Below are positions 54,361-63,329 of a DNA stretch of 64,000 nt, piece by piece; position 1 is the first letter of the stretch; each line of letters begins with the position of its first letter. The translations under genes were made by a program, and so were the position numbers. The notes under the pieces were generated by a model. It ran no database searches. It was not told the DNA's origin and worked only from the letters and a program-made list of their open reading frames with translations. The stretch is taken from positions 620,001 to 684,000 of the forward strand of contig JAIUPH010000011.1 in the NCBI GenBank assembly GCA_020161065.1. The letters are read 5' to 3'. Source of the stretch: Pseudomonadota bacterium. Lineage in GTDB: Bacteria > Pseudomonadota > Gammaproteobacteria > Burkholderiales > Burkholderiaceae_C.

Positions 54361-54391
54361 CGCCGCGGGCGAAGCCGGAAGGCCCGCGGCG
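54361..54391 (-). terminator. Terminator after the PEP-CTERM remnant
   Basis: CGCCGCGGGC (54361-54370) and GCCCGCGGCG (54382-54391) form a 10-bp stem around 11 bases. On the minus strand the stem is followed by GTCTTTGG. It starts a few bases past the stop codon at 54396 and fits a rho-independent terminator. Confidence 0.65.
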
Positions 54392-54395
54392 CCGG

Positions 54396-55174
54396 TCAGC
54401 GGCGGCGTCGCCGCCGCCCGCCCAGCAGCGCCAGCGCCAGCGCCGCGCTGGCCAGCGAGCCCGGCGCAGGCACCTGCAGCACGCCGTTGTCGAACACCAC
54501 CGGTGCCGACGCCGCCCCCGCGGCGCTGAAGCCGGCCATGCTGGGCACGAACTGCTGCTGCCCGCCGACATCGACGGTTGCGCCCAGCGTCGTCGTGAAG
54601 GTGTGCGTGGCGTCGAACTCGCCGCCGAAGCGGGCCCACAGGCCGAGATAGGACTGCACGAAGTAGTAGCGCCCGCTCTCGACCGTGAAACTCAGGGTGG
54701 AGGTCTGGCCGTCGCTGGTCAGCACGTCACGAAACAGCGGCACCTCCTCGCGATAGTCGGCCCGCGACAGGGCTTGCTCGGCGAAGCCCATGCTTTGCAC
54801 ATCGTTGGCGCGACGTTGGCGTCGAAGTGGAACACGTTGCTGATCGTGCGCGTCTCGGTCGGGCCGGCGTAGTAGAAGCTCTGCAGCGCCAACGAGTGAC
54901 CCGACACGCGCGCCGTCGGCTGCGCGAACACGCCCTGCTTCAGGTCGAGCACGCCGGCCGCGCCCGAGGCGTCGATGGCCGAGCGCGTTGCTTCGCCGGC
55001 CACGATGCCGTAGCCATTGGTCGCCGTCGCCGCGGCGACGAAGCCGTTGAGCGGCTTGTAACCATCGGCGTCAGCCGCCACAAGAGCGCGTGTCCATCGC
55101 CAGGGGGATGATTGCCCGGCCGCTGCGGCGCCACTCGCCGGTCGCACGGCGGGGCCGGCCGCCTTCGGTAGCAT
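54396..55174 (-). pseudogene. PEP-CTERM-anchored exported protein, frameshifted by an 11-bp insertion
   Basis: The C-terminal part has SFTVESGRYYFVQSYLGLWA, then a Pro-rich VPAPGS, a hydrophobic helix (LASAALALALLGG) and an Arg run. This is the exosortase-sorted PEP-CTERM tail with a slightly changed motif. The upstream part, in the frame opened by ATG 55174, reads LVAADADGYKPLNGFVAAAT, VAGEATRSAIDASGAAGVLD and LALQSFYYAGPTETRTISNV. The two halves join in frame (FHFDANDVQSMGFAEQ) if one 11-bp unit at 54803-54813 is removed. No signal peptide is visible, so the 5' end may be lost too. Function unknown. Confidence 0.65.
54803..54820. repeat. 7-bp direct repeat at the PEP-CTERM frameshift
   Basis: CGTTGGC occurs at 54803-54809 and 54814-54820, with GCGA between; the 11-bp unit CGTTGGCGCGA looks duplicated. 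Its presence shifts the reading frame by +11; its removal restores a continuous protein. Confidence 0.6.
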
Positions 55175-55183
55175 CGCCGCCCC

Positions 55184-56452
55184 ATGACCTTGCTGGACCG
55201 CCTGCCCTACGAATGGCACATCGGCTGGCGCTACACCCGCTCCGGCCGCGCGGGGCGGCGCAACGGCTTCATCAGCTTCATCTCGGGCGTCTCGATGCTG
55301 GGCATCGCGCTCGGCGTGGCGGCGCTGATCATCGTGCTGAGCGTGATGAACGGCTTCCAGAAGGAAGTGCGCGACCGCATGCTCAGCCTGGTGGCGCACG
55401 TCGAGATCGTCGACGCGCAAGGCGGCGCGCTGGCCGACTGGCAGGCCACGGCCGCCGCGGCGCGCAAAGATCCGCGCGTGCTGGGCGCCGCGCCTTTCGT
55501 CGCCGCGCAGGCGCTGGTGGCCAATGGCGAGCGGCTGCGCGGCGCGGCGGTGCGCGGCATCGACCCCGCGCTGGAAGCCGAGGTCACGCCGCTGGCGCGC
55601 GAGCTGCGCCGCGACGCGCTGGCCACGCTGCAGCCGGGCCAGTGGCACGTGGTGCTGGGCGGCGAGCTGGCGCGGCTGCTGGGCGCACGCATCGGCGACA
55701 AGCTGACGCTGATCGCCCCCAGCGGCCAGGTCACGCCGGCCGGCGTGGTGCCGCGGCTGCGCAGCTTCACGCTCGGCGGCACCTTCGACAGCGGCCACTA
55801 CGAATACGACAGCACGGTGGCGCTGCTGCACATCGACGACGCGGCCAGGCTGTTCCGCATCGAAGGGCCCACCGGCGTGCAGCTGCGCCTGAGCGACGTG
55901 CAGCTCGCGCGCGCGACGGCCGCCGACCTGGCGCGGGCGCTGGGCCCAACGTACGAGGTGCGCGACTGGACGCGCGCCCACCGCACCTGGTTCGACGCCG
56001 TGCAGGTGGAAAAGCGCATGATGTTCATCATCCTCACGCTGATCGTCGCGGTGGCGGCGTTCAACCTCGTCAGCACCCTCGTGATGACGGTGACCGACAA
56101 GCGCAGCGACATCGCCATCCTGCGCACGCTGGGCGCCAGCCCGCGCTCGATCATGGGCATCTTCGTCGTCCAGGGCGCGGCCGCCGGCGTGTTGGGCACG
56201 CTGGGCGGCGCTGGCCTCGGGCTGCTGGTGGCGCTGAACATCGACGTCATCGTGCCGGCGATCGAGCGCGCGCTCGGCGTCGCCTTCCTGCCCGGCAGCG
56301 TCTACGTGATCAGCCGCATGCCCAGCGAGCCGATGGCCGCCGACATCGTGCCCATCACCGTCATCGCGCTGCTGCTGGCGCTGCTGGCCACCCTGTACCC
56401 GAGCTGGCGCGCCAGCCGCATCAACCCTGCCGAGGCCTTGCGTGGAGAGTGA
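55184..56452 (+). CDS. lolC: Lipoprotein-releasing ABC transporter permease LolC
   Basis: 422 residues. N-terminal helix (about 25-50, [20 protein letters not shown]), large periplasmic domain (about 55-265), then three more helices ([57 protein letters not shown]). The motifs IGWRYTRSG and [12 protein letters not shown] are typical of LolC/LolE. It extracts outer-membrane lipoproteins from the inner membrane with LolD and LolE. It overlaps lolD by 11 bases. Confidence 0.94.
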   Translation: MTLLDRLPYEWHIGWRYTRSGRAGRRNGFISFISGVSMLGIALGVAALIIVLSVMNGFQKEVRDRMLSLVAHVEIVDAQGGALADWQATAAAARKDPRVLGAAPFVAAQALVANGERLRGAAVRGIDPALEAEVTPLARELRRDALATLQPGQWHVVLGGELARLLGARIGDKLTLIAPSGQVTPAGVVPRLRSFTLGGTFDSGHYEYDSTVALLHIDDAARLFRIEGPTGVQLRLSDVQLARATAADLARALGPTYEVRDWTRAHRTWFDAVQVEKRMMFIILTLIVAVAAFNLVSTLVMTVTDKRSDIAILRTLGASPRSIMGIFVVQGAAAGVLGTLGGAGLGLLVALNIDVIVPAIERALGVAFLPGSVYVISRMPSEPMAADIVPITVIALLLALLATLYPSWRASRINPAEALRGE

Positions 56453-57107
56453 TCTGGTTCTGCAGGCGGTGGACCTGCACAAGCGCTACCACGAGGACGC
56501 CATCGACGTCACCGTGCTGCGCGGCGTCGACCTGCAGGTGCGGCGCGGGCAGACGCTGGCGGTGGTGGGCGCCTCGGGCTCGGGCAAGAGCACGCTGCTG
56601 CATTTGCTGGGCGGGCTCGACCAGCCGACCAGCGGCCGCGTCGAGCTGATGGGCCGCGACTTCGCGCCGATGGACGCCGCCGAGCAAGGGCGCTGGCGCA
56701 ACCGGCACCTCGGCTTCGTCTACCAGTTCCACCACCTGCTGCCCGAGTTCAGCGCGCTCGACAACGTGGCGATGCCGCTGCGCATCCGCCGCCAGCCGGT
56801 GGCGCCGGCGCGCGAGGCGGCGCGCGCGATGCTGCTGCGCGTGGGTCTGGCGGCGCGGCTGCAGCACGGGCCGGCGCAGCTGTCGGGCGGCGAGCGCCAG
56901 CGCGTGGCGATTGCCCGCGCGCTGGTCACGCAGCCGGCCTGCGTGCTGGCCGACGAGCCCACCGGCAACCTCGACCGCGAGACCGCGCACGCCGTCTTCG
57001 AGCTGATGCTGCAATGCGCGCGCGAGCAGGGCACCGCCTTCGTCGTCGTCACGCACGACCAGGCACTGGCCGCGCGCTGCGACGAACGGCTGGCGCTGGG
57101 CGGCTGA
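56442..57107 (+). CDS. lolD: Lipoprotein-releasing ABC transporter ATPase LolD
   Basis: 221 residues. Walker [20 protein letters not shown], LolD-specific [20 protein letters not shown], signature [17 protein letters not shown], Walker [15 protein letters not shown] and switch [15 protein letters not shown] start inside the lolC 3' end. The motif [12 protein letters not shown] distinguishes LolD from other MacB-type ATPases. Confidence 0.96.
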   Translation: MESDLVLQAVDLHKRYHEDAIDVTVLRGVDLQVRRGQTLAVVGASGSGKSTLLHLLGGLDQPTSGRVELMGRDFAPMDAAEQGRWRNRHLGFVYQFHHLLPEFSALDNVAMPLRIRRQPVAPAREAARAMLLRVGLAARLQHGPAQLSGGERQRVAIARALVTQPACVLADEPTGNLDRETAHAVFELMLQCAREQGTAFVVVTHDQALAARCDERLALGG

Positions 57108-57122
57108 CGAGGCGCACGCGCG

Positions 57123-58352
57123 ATGCCCTTCGAATGGCAGATCGGCTGGCGGCTGGTGCGCTCGCGGCGCGGCGGCTTCGTCTCCTTCATCGCCGGCGCT
57201 TCGATGCTGGGCATCGCGCTCGGCGTGGCGGCGCTGGTCATCGTGCTGTCGGTGGTCAACGGCTTCCAGCGTGAGGTGCGCGATCGCATGCTCGACGCGG
57301 TGCCGCACATCGAGCTGCAACTGCTCGACGGCGTCGACCCCGAGGTGCGCGCCGAGCTGCCCGCCAAACTGCGCGGCTGGCCCGGCGTGCGCGCCGTCGC
57401 GCCCTTCGTGCAACTGCAAGGCCTGCTGGGCCGCGGCGACACGCTGCAGGCGGTGCAGCTGCGCGGCATCGACCCCGCGCAGGAAGGCGCCGTCAGCACG
57501 CTGGCGCAGCGCCTGCCGCCGGCCACGCTGGCGGCGCTGCAGCCGGGCAGCCGGCGCGTGCTGCTGGGCCGCGAGCTGGCGCGCAGCCTGCACGTGCAGG
57601 CCGGCGACGACGTGACGCTGGTGCGCCCGGCGCTGCAGCCCGGCGAATCGCCGCGCCTGCTGGCGCTGCACGTCGCCGGCACGGTGGACAGCGGGCACTA
57701 CGAGTTCGACAAGCTGCTGGCGCTGATGCACCTCGACGACGTGGCCGCGCTCGCCGGCGGCCAGGGCACGCGCGGCCTCAGCGTGCGCGTGCAGCAGGCC
57801 GAAGCCGCGCCGGCCATCGCCGCCGCGCTGCGCGACGTGGTCGGCCCCGGCATCGGCATCGCCGACTGGACGCGCACCAACCGCGGCTGGTTCGAGTCGG
57901 TGCAGATCCAGAAGCGCATGATCGGCATCATCCTGGCGCTGATCGTCGCGGTGGCGGCGTTCAACCTGACCTCGACGCTGGTGATGACGGTGGTCGACCG
58001 CCGCGGCGACATCGCCATCCTGCGCACCCTGGGCGCGCGGCCGGCGTCGGTGATGGCGATCTTCATGGTGCAGGGCGCGGCCAGCGGCGTGGTCGGCACG
58101 GCCGCCGGGCTGCTGCTGGGCCTGGCCGTGGCGCTCAACCTCGACCGGCTGATCCCGGCCATCGAGGCGCTGGTCGGCCGGCGGCTGATCGACGCCCAGG
58201 TCTACCTGATCGACCACCTGCCGAGCGATCCGCGCGCATCCGAGCTGCTGTGGATCGCCGGCGTCTCGCTGGCGCTGTCCTTGGCCGCCACGCTGTACCC
58301 GAGCTGGCGCGCCGCCACCTTGAAGCCCGCCGAAGCCTTGCGCCACGAGTGA
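57123..58352 (+). CDS. lolE: LolC/LolE-family permease (LolE partner)
   Basis: 409 residues, the same architecture as lolC with clear paralogy: the membrane start [20 protein letters not shown] and the end [20 protein letters not shown] match its counterpart nearly residue for residue, while the periplasmic domain has diverged. It follows lolD by 15 bp. Together with lolC and lolD it would make the full LolCDE complex; which of the two is strictly LolE cannot be fixed without alignment. Confidence 0.9.
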   Translation: MPFEWQIGWRLVRSRRGGFVSFIAGASMLGIALGVAALVIVLSVVNGFQREVRDRMLDAVPHIELQLLDGVDPEVRAELPAKLRGWPGVRAVAPFVQLQGLLGRGDTLQAVQLRGIDPAQEGAVSTLAQRLPPATLAALQPGSRRVLLGRELARSLHVQAGDDVTLVRPALQPGESPRLLALHVAGTVDSGHYEFDKLLALMHLDDVAALAGGQGTRGLSVRVQQAEAAPAIAAALRDVVGPGIGIADWTRTNRGWFESVQIQKRMIGIILALIVAVAAFNLTSTLVMTVVDRRGDIAILRTLGARPASVMAIFMVQGAASGVVGTAAGLLLGLAVALNLDRLIPAIEALVGRRLIDAQVYLIDHLPSDPRASELLWIAGVSLALSLAATLYPSWRAATLKPAEALRHE

Positions 58353-58380
58353 AGGCCGGCGGCGGCGGACAATCCGCGCC

Positions 58381-59256
58381 GTGCACCACCTGATCAACGC
58401 CGACCTGCATTCGCACTCCACCGTCTCCGACGGCACGCTGGCGCCCGAGGCGCTGGCCGAGCGGGCGCACGCACGCGGCGTGGAGTTGTGGTCGCTGACC
58501 GACCACGACCACCTGGGCGGCCAGGCCCGCGCGCGCGAGGCGGCGCTCGACCTCGGGCTGGCCTACCTCACCGGCACCGAGGTCTCGGTGACCTTCGCCG
58601 GCGAGACGGTGCACGTGGTCGGCCTCGGCTTCGATGCCGACGATCCCGACCTCGCCGCCGGCCTGGCCGCCACGCGCGCCGGACGGCTGCAGCGCGCCCG
58701 CGAGATGGCCGCCGGCCTGGCGCGCGCCGGCATCCCCGGTGCGCTGGACGGCGCGCTGGCCTACGTGGAGCAGCCCGATGCGGTGACGCGCACGCACTTC
58801 GCGCGCTTCCTGGTCGAGCGCGGCGTCTGCGCCGATGCGCGCGAGGTCTTCCGCCGCTTCCTGGTGGACGGCAAGCCCGGCCACGTGCCGCACCGCTGGG
58901 CCAGGCTGGGCGACGCGGTGCGCTGGATCACCGGCGCCGGCGGCCTGGCGGTGGTGGCGCACCCGGCGCGCTGCCGCTTCTCGCCGACGGCCGAATACGC
59001 CCTCTTCAGCGAGTTCGCGGCGCACGGCGGGCGCGGCGTGGAGGTGGTGGTGGCGGCGCACGACGCCGGCGAGCAGCAGCGCTTTGCCGCCATCGCCGAA
59101 GAGTTCGGCCTCGCCGCGTCGCGCGGCAGCGACTTCCACGACCCGCAGGAAAGCCGCCTCGACCTCGGCGCCCTGCCCGACCTGCCCGGCCGCCTGACGC
59201 CGGTGTGGCAGCCGCTGGCCGGGCGCGTGGAGACCCGGCGTCAGGAGTGGATATAA
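58381..59256 (+). CDS. PHP-domain phosphoesterase (RNase AM/TrpH-like)
   Basis: 291 residues. Metal-binding PHP motifs: NADLHSHSTVSDGTLAPEAL, LWSLTDHDHLGG, LTGTEVSVTFAGETVHVVGL, VVAHPARCRFSPTAEYALF and the final GSDFHDP. These match the nucleotide phosphatase/RNase AM (YciV) group, which trims short RNA or hydrolyses 3',5'-bisphosphates. GTG start at 58381. Its 3' end overlaps the convergent CBS gene by 16 bases. Confidence 0.92.
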   Translation: MHHLINADLHSHSTVSDGTLAPEALAERAHARGVELWSLTDHDHLGGQARAREAALDLGLAYLTGTEVSVTFAGETVHVVGLGFDADDPDLAAGLAATRAGRLQRAREMAAGLARAGIPGALDGALAYVEQPDAVTRTHFARFLVERGVCADAREVFRRFLVDGKPGHVPHRWARLGDAVRWITGAGGLAVVAHPARCRFSPTAEYALFSEFAAHGGRGVEVVVAAHDAGEQQRFAAIAEEFGLAASRGSDFHDPQESRLDLGALPDLPGRLTPVWQPLAGRVETRRQEWI

Positions 59257-59669
59257 CTCTCCAGCTGAGCGATCGTCATCTCGTGGTCGCGGATCATGTC
59301 GTCGAGCAGGTCGCGGATCGAGATCATGCCCAGCACGCGCTCGCCTTCCACCACCGGCAGGTGGCGGATGCGCTTCTCGCGCATCAGCGCCATGCAGTCG
59401 CGCGTGCCGGTGCGCGGCGTCACGCGGAAGACGTTGGCCGTCATGATTTCGGAAACCTTGGTTTCCTTGCTGTTGCGCCCTTGCAGCGCCACCTTGCGCG
59501 TGTAGTCGCGCTCCGACACCACGCCCACCATGCGGCTGTCGACCATCACCACCAACGCGCCGACCTCGTATTCGGCCAGCAGCTTGAGCGCATCGAACAC
59601 GCTCACCTCGGGTCGCACCGTGCGCAGCTCGCCCGGGTTCTGCCTGAGGAGTTCGGAAACCGGCTTCAT
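59241..59669 (-). CDS. Tandem CBS-domain protein
   Basis: 142 residues. Two CBS repeats: SVFDALKLLAEYEVGALVVM with GVVSERDYTRKVAL, and SEIMTANVFRVTPRTGTRDC with GMISIRDLLDDMI. Both carry the adenine nucleotide-binding pattern (V-S-E-R-D-Y-T and I-S-I-R-D-L-L). It probably senses AMP/ATP or related ligands for an unknown partner. Divergent from the lipoprotein hydrolase; the 146 bp between contain an imperfect GCCGCAG/CTGCGGC palindrome (59691-59705) only. Confidence 0.92.
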   Translation of the reverse strand: MKPVSELLRQNPGELRTVRPEVSVFDALKLLAEYEVGALVVMVDSRMVGVVSERDYTRKVALQGRNSKETKVSEIMTANVFRVTPRTGTRDCMALMREKRIRHLPVVEGERVLGMISIRDLLDDMIRDHEMTIAQLESYIHS

Positions 59670-59815
59670 CCTGCTTGCCCTCCGTCTTCAAGGCCGCAGG
59701 CTGCGGCACCTCCGCCGCTAGGCTACACAAGTTGCCGGGCGCTCGCCAGTGCCGGATAGGCCCGCCGCCTCAGGGGCTGTACGGATGACGTGCCCGTGCG
59801 AACATCAAGCCCATC

Positions 59816-60658
59816 ATGCCGACCGCACGCATCGTCCGCTGGCTGCTGGCGTCGCTCGTCGCCGTTGCCGCGCTGGCCGGCTGCGCCGGGCTCGACGAGC
59901 AGCAGCGCCGCTGGATCTTCCAGCCCTCCGACCGCACCTGGGGCGGCGGCGCCGCGGCGGCCGCCGGGCTGCAGGAGGTGTGGATCGGCTTCGACTCGCG
60001 CGAAACCGGGCGCCCGGCCCGCCTGCACGGCCTGTGGCTGCCGGGCCCGGCGGCCGACGCCCCGGTGCTGCTGTACCTGCACGGCGCGCGCTGGGACGTG
60101 CGCGGCAGCGCCTACCGCATGCGGCGCATGCAGGAGCTGGGCTTCGCGGTGCTGGGCATCGACTACCGCGGCTTCGGCCAGAGCACGGCCGAGCTGCCCT
60201 CCGAAGCCATGGCCTACGAAGACGCCCGCGCCGCCTGGGACTGGCTGGCGCGGCGCCAGCCGCAGGCGCGGCGCTTCGTGTTCGGCCACTCGCTGGGCGG
60301 CGCGATTGCCGTGCAATTGGCCAGCCAGGTCGACGACCTCGCGGGGCTGATGGTCGAAGGCGGCTTCACCAGCATCGCCGACGTGGTGCGCAGCTTCAAA
60401 TGGGGCTGGCTGCCGGTGGCGCCGCTGATCACGCAGCGCTTCGAAGCCGCGCAAACCATCCGCCGCGCCCGCGCGCCGGTGCTGGTGGTGCACGGCAGCG
60501 ACGACCGGCTGATCCCGCCCGAGCTGGGCCGCGCGCTGTTCGACCAGGCGCCCGAGCCCAAGCGCTTCGTGCTCGTCGACGGCGGCACGCACCACAACAC
60601 CAACGGACTGGCGCAGGCGCAGTACCGGGCGGCGATCAGCGATCTGTTCGGGCTTTGA
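59816..60658 (+). CDS. Alpha/beta hydrolase lipoprotein
   Basis: 280 residues. Lipoprotein signal with lipobox VAALAGC, Cys23. Alpha/beta hydrolase fold: VLLYLHGARWDVRG, DYRGFGQSTA, the nucleophile elbow GHSLGGAIAVQL (Ser161), the acid in VVHGSDDRLIPPE and His in GGTHHNTNGL. Similar proteins are called lysophospholipase or FrsA-like. Location would be the periplasmic face of a membrane. The MFS gene follows 64 bp downstream. Confidence 0.9.
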   Translation: MPTARIVRWLLASLVAVAALAGCAGLDEQQRRWIFQPSDRTWGGGAAAAAGLQEVWIGFDSRETGRPARLHGLWLPGPAADAPVLLYLHGARWDVRGSAYRMRRMQELGFAVLGIDYRGFGQSTAELPSEAMAYEDARAAWDWLARRQPQARRFVFGHSLGGAIAVQLASQVDDLAGLMVEGGFTSIADVVRSFKWGWLPVAPLITQRFEAAQTIRRARAPVLVVHGSDDRLIPPELGRALFDQAPEPKRFVLVDGGTHHNTNGLAQAQYRAAISDLFGL

Positions 60659-60722
60659 CGGCGGGCGCTGGCGGTTGCCGCCGGCGGCGGGCGCCGCCGC
60701 GTCGGCCCTTATGCTCGGCGCC

Positions 60723-61913
60723 GTGACGACGCAGCACGACGACGAGCCGCGCGGCGCCTGGACCGTGGTCTGGGCCTGCTTCACCGCGCTGGCGGTGATC
60801 TTCGGCGTGGCCTACTCCTTCGCCGCCTTCTTCGAGCCGCTGCAGCAGCAGTTCCAGGCGCGGCGCGCCGACCTCTCGCTGATGTTCGGCCTCTCGGGCG
60901 GGCTGTACTTCGTGCTCGGCGCCGGCGCCGGGCTGCTGGCCGACCGCGTCGGGCCGCGCGCCGTCACCAGCGCCGGCATGGTGTGCATCGCCGCCGGGCT
61001 GCTGGGCGCCAGCGTGGCCTCGTCGATGGCCGGCGTGATCGGCGCCTACGGCCTCGGCGTGGGCGTCGGCATCGGCCTCGTCTACACGCCGGCCATCGCC
61101 TGCGTGCAGCCCTGGTTCACGCGCCGCCGCGGGCTGGCCGCCGGGCTGGCCAGCGCCGGCATCGGCGCCGGCACGCTGGTGCTGCCGCTGCTGGTGGCCG
61201 CACTGCTGGGCGTGCTGGACTGGCGTGGCGCCTTGCGCGCGCTGGCGCTGCTGGTGCTGGTGGCCGGCCTCGCCGGCACCTGGCTGCTGCGCCGCGCGCC
61301 GGCGGCCAGCGCGCGCGCCGGCGCGGTAGCCGGCACGCCGCTGGCACAGGCGCTGCGCAGCCCGGCCTTCGGCTGGATGTACCTGATGTGCGTGCTGGGC
61401 GCGCCGGCGATGTTCATCCCCTTCGCCCACGTCTCGGCAGCGGCGCGCGACGCCGGCATCGACGAGGTGCGCGCCGTCGGCCTGGTGGGGCTGATCGGCG
61501 TCGGCTCGCTGGTCGGGCGCTTCGCCATCGGCGCGCTGGCGGACCGCCTGGGGCGGCCGCTGACGCTGATCCTGATGGAAGCGTCGCTCGGCCTGTCGAT
61601 GGCGCTGTGGTCACTGGCAAACGGTTATGCCGCCTTCGCCGTCTTCGCGGTGTGGATGGGCCTGAGCTACGGCGGCATCGTCTCGCTGATGCCGGCGCTG
61701 GTGATGGACCTGTTCGGCGCGCGCGCCGTGTCGTCGATCCTCGGCGTGCTCTACACCGGCGCCGCCTTCGGCAACCTGGCCGGCCCCTTCGTCGCCGGCG
61801 CGGTGTTCGACCGCACGGGCAGCTACCAGCCGGTGATCTGGGGCAGCCTGGTGCTGTCGGCGCTGGCCACGCTGGCGGCGGCGCGCGCGGTGAGGCCGGT
61901 CAAGGCGGCCTGA
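60723..61913 (+). CDS. MFS transporter, OFA-like (oxalate/formate antiporter group)
   Basis: 396 residues from GTG 60723 (an ATG four codons earlier is possible). Twelve helices: GVAYSFAAFFEPLQQQFQ, GLSGGLYFVLGAGAGLLADR, GLGVGVGIGLVYTPAIACVQ, WFTRRRGLAAGLASAGIGAG, GLIGVGSLVGRFAIGALADR and YGGIVSLMPALVMDLFGARA. The YTPAIACVQPWFTRRRG loop matches the OFA/monocarboxylate branch. Substrate unknown. Possibly co-transcribed with the hydrolase. Confidence 0.9.
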   Translation: MTTQHDDEPRGAWTVVWACFTALAVIFGVAYSFAAFFEPLQQQFQARRADLSLMFGLSGGLYFVLGAGAGLLADRVGPRAVTSAGMVCIAAGLLGASVASSMAGVIGAYGLGVGVGIGLVYTPAIACVQPWFTRRRGLAAGLASAGIGAGTLVLPLLVAALLGVLDWRGALRALALLVLVAGLAGTWLLRRAPAASARAGAVAGTPLAQALRSPAFGWMYLMCVLGAPAMFIPFAHVSAAARDAGIDEVRAVGLVGLIGVGSLVGRFAIGALADRLGRPLTLILMEASLGLSMALWSLANGYAAFAVFAVWMGLSYGGIVSLMPALVMDLFGARAVSSILGVLYTGAAFGNLAGPFVAGAVFDRTGSYQPVIWGSLVLSALATLAAARAVRPVKAA

Positions 61914-61977
61914 CGGACCTGTTCAAGCCCATGGCGCAGTGACCGATCTGCTTTGAGCGTGCCGCTTGGCGGCCGCT

Positions 61978-62394
61978 TCAGGCGCCGACCACCTTGCGCG
62001 GCCGGCCGCCCTTGGCGCCGTTGGCGCGCGCGGCGGCAGCCTTGGCCGGGCTGCGCGCGCTGCCGCCCGCACGGCCCAGCGCCGAGGCCGCCATCCATCG
62101 CTGCGAGCCGAACAGGCCTTGCAACAAAGCGGGCACATAAATGTCGGCATCCAGGCGCGGCCAATGCAGGCCCAGACCGCTGGGGCTGATCTCGATCTCG
62201 GCCAGATCGGCCGGCGCCGCCTCGGCCAAGCCTTCGGCCAGGTCCGCGGGAAATGCCAACTCCACGCCCGTACTCAGGCTCACGACCACGCGCGCGTGGC
62301 GCTTGTCGTAGCGGGCCGCCACGGCATGGCCGCCCTGGCGCAGTGCCTGCATTCGCGCCTGTGCCCGTTCAAGTTGCTGTTTCGTCGTCGCCAT
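61978..62394 (-). CDS. DUF2442 protein
   Basis: 138 residues. The DUF2442 core is AARYDKRHARVVVSLSTGVE, then LAFPADLAEGLAEAAPADLA and ISPSGLGLHWPRLDADIYVP. An Ala/Arg/Lys-rich tail (KAAAARANGAKGGRPRKVVGA) could bind DNA. It overlaps the DUF4160 gene by 26 bases. The pair is often found together and resembles a toxin-antitoxin module, DUF4160 being the possible toxin; this is not established here. Confidence 0.8.
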   Translation of the reverse strand: MATTKQQLERAQARMQALRQGGHAVAARYDKRHARVVVSLSTGVELAFPADLAEGLAEAAPADLAEIEISPSGLGLHWPRLDADIYVPALLQGLFGSQRWMAASALGRAGGSARSPAKAAAARANGAKGGRPRKVVGA

Positions 62395-62629
62395 GAATCT
62401 CTCTCCATGCCTGCAGCAACTGGGGCAAGGCTCCCGTCAGCGCGCTGGTGATGCGGTTCAGTTCCGCAGGCCTGAACCCGAGGCTTTCGCGCAGCTCGGG
62501 CGGTCCGCTTGGCCCGTTGAGCTTGAACACCGCCTCGCCGTCCGCTCCGATGACGTGAACGTGCGCAGGCCGATGGTCGTTGGGGTAGATGACCACGCGC
62601 AAGCCGTCGAATCGCAGGACGGTGGGCAT
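62369..62629 (-). CDS. DUF4160 protein
   Basis: 86 residues. MPTVLRFDGLRVVIYPNDHR, then PAHVHVIGADGEAVFKLNGP is the DUF4160 signature with conserved His residues (H-x-H). The C-terminus PELRESLGFRPAELNRITSAL is helical. It runs 26 bases into DUF2442, so the genes are translationally coupled. Small and moderately less GC-biased. Start ATG 62629. Confidence 0.85.
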   Translation of the reverse strand: MPTVLRFDGLRVVIYPNDHRPAHVHVIGADGEAVFKLNGPSGPPELRESLGFRPAELNRITSALTGALPQLLQAWREIHGDDETAT

Positions 62630-62701
62630 GGACGATGGTAGCGAAAACCCAAGCGATAGGGAATACGCTTCAGCCCGAACGCGGCAGCGGCGGGTACGGC
62701 C

Positions 62702-63205
62702 TCAACCGGATAGCGCGCAGTTGACCGGCCGCGCGCCGAGCTGCTCGCTCAGCACCGCCGGCGCCAAGCCCACCAGGTAGCCGCGGCGGCCGCCGTTGAT
62801 CAGGATGCGCGGCAGCGCCAGCACCGAGGCCTCCACGTACACCGGCATGGTCTTGCGCAGCCCGAAGGGCGAGGTGCCGCCGACCTGGTAGCCGCTGTGG
62901 CGCTGCGCCACCTCGGGCTTGCAGGGCTCGACCGACTTGGCGCCGATGGCGCGCGCCAGGTTCTTGGTGCTGACCGAGGCGTCGCCGTGCATCAGCACGA
63001 CCAGCGGCTGCGCGCGCTCGTCCTGCATCACCAGCGTCTTGACCACCTGGTGCTCGTCCACGCCGAGCTGGCGCGCCGATTCGGCGGTGCCGCCGTGGTC
63101 CACGTAGTCGTAGGGGTGCTCGCTGAAGCTCACGCCGGCGCGGCGCAGGAACTGCGTGGCCGGCGTCTCGCTGACATGCGGGCTCTTGCTCGTGTTTTTC
63201 TTCAT
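62702..63205 (-). CDS. Cys-tRNA(Pro)/aminoacyl-tRNA deacylase, YbaK family
   Basis: 167 residues. YbaK/EbsC fold: SETPATQFLRRAGVSFSEHP, VVKTLVMQDERAQPLVVLMH, the catalytic Lys in SVSTKNLARAIGAKSVEPCK and GYQVGGTSPFGLRKTMPVYV, with ILINGGRRGYLVGLAPAVL. It clears mis-charged Cys from tRNA-Pro in trans. ATG at 63205. Convergent-free: the next gene is divergent at 63330. Confidence 0.94.
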   Translation of the reverse strand: MKKNTSKSPHVSETPATQFLRRAGVSFSEHPYDYVDHGGTAESARQLGVDEHQVVKTLVMQDERAQPLVVLMHGDASVSTKNLARAIGAKSVEPCKPEVAQRHSGYQVGGTSPFGLRKTMPVYVEASVLALPRILINGGRRGYLVGLAPAVLSEQLGARPVNCALSG

Positions 63206-63270
63206 GGGCCGCAGTGTGCCCGCCCCCAGCGCGCTGCCCTGATCGGGGCCGCCTGTCAAGGGCGCCAGGG

Positions 63271-63297
63271 TCAAGTTTGCCGGCCACGGGCCGAAAC
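63271..63297 (+). promoter_or_regulatory. Sigma-28 (FliA)-type promoter
   Basis: TCAAGTTT (63271-63278), an 11-base spacer (63279-63289) and GCCGAAAC (63290-63297) match the flagellar sigma-28 consensus TAAAGTTT-N11-GCCGATAA at 13 of 16 positions with exact spacing. Transcription would begin about 26 bases before the ATG at 63330. Confidence 0.6.
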
Positions 63298-63329
63298 AGA
63301 CCCCAAGCCTGATTTGCCGGACCCGCCAC

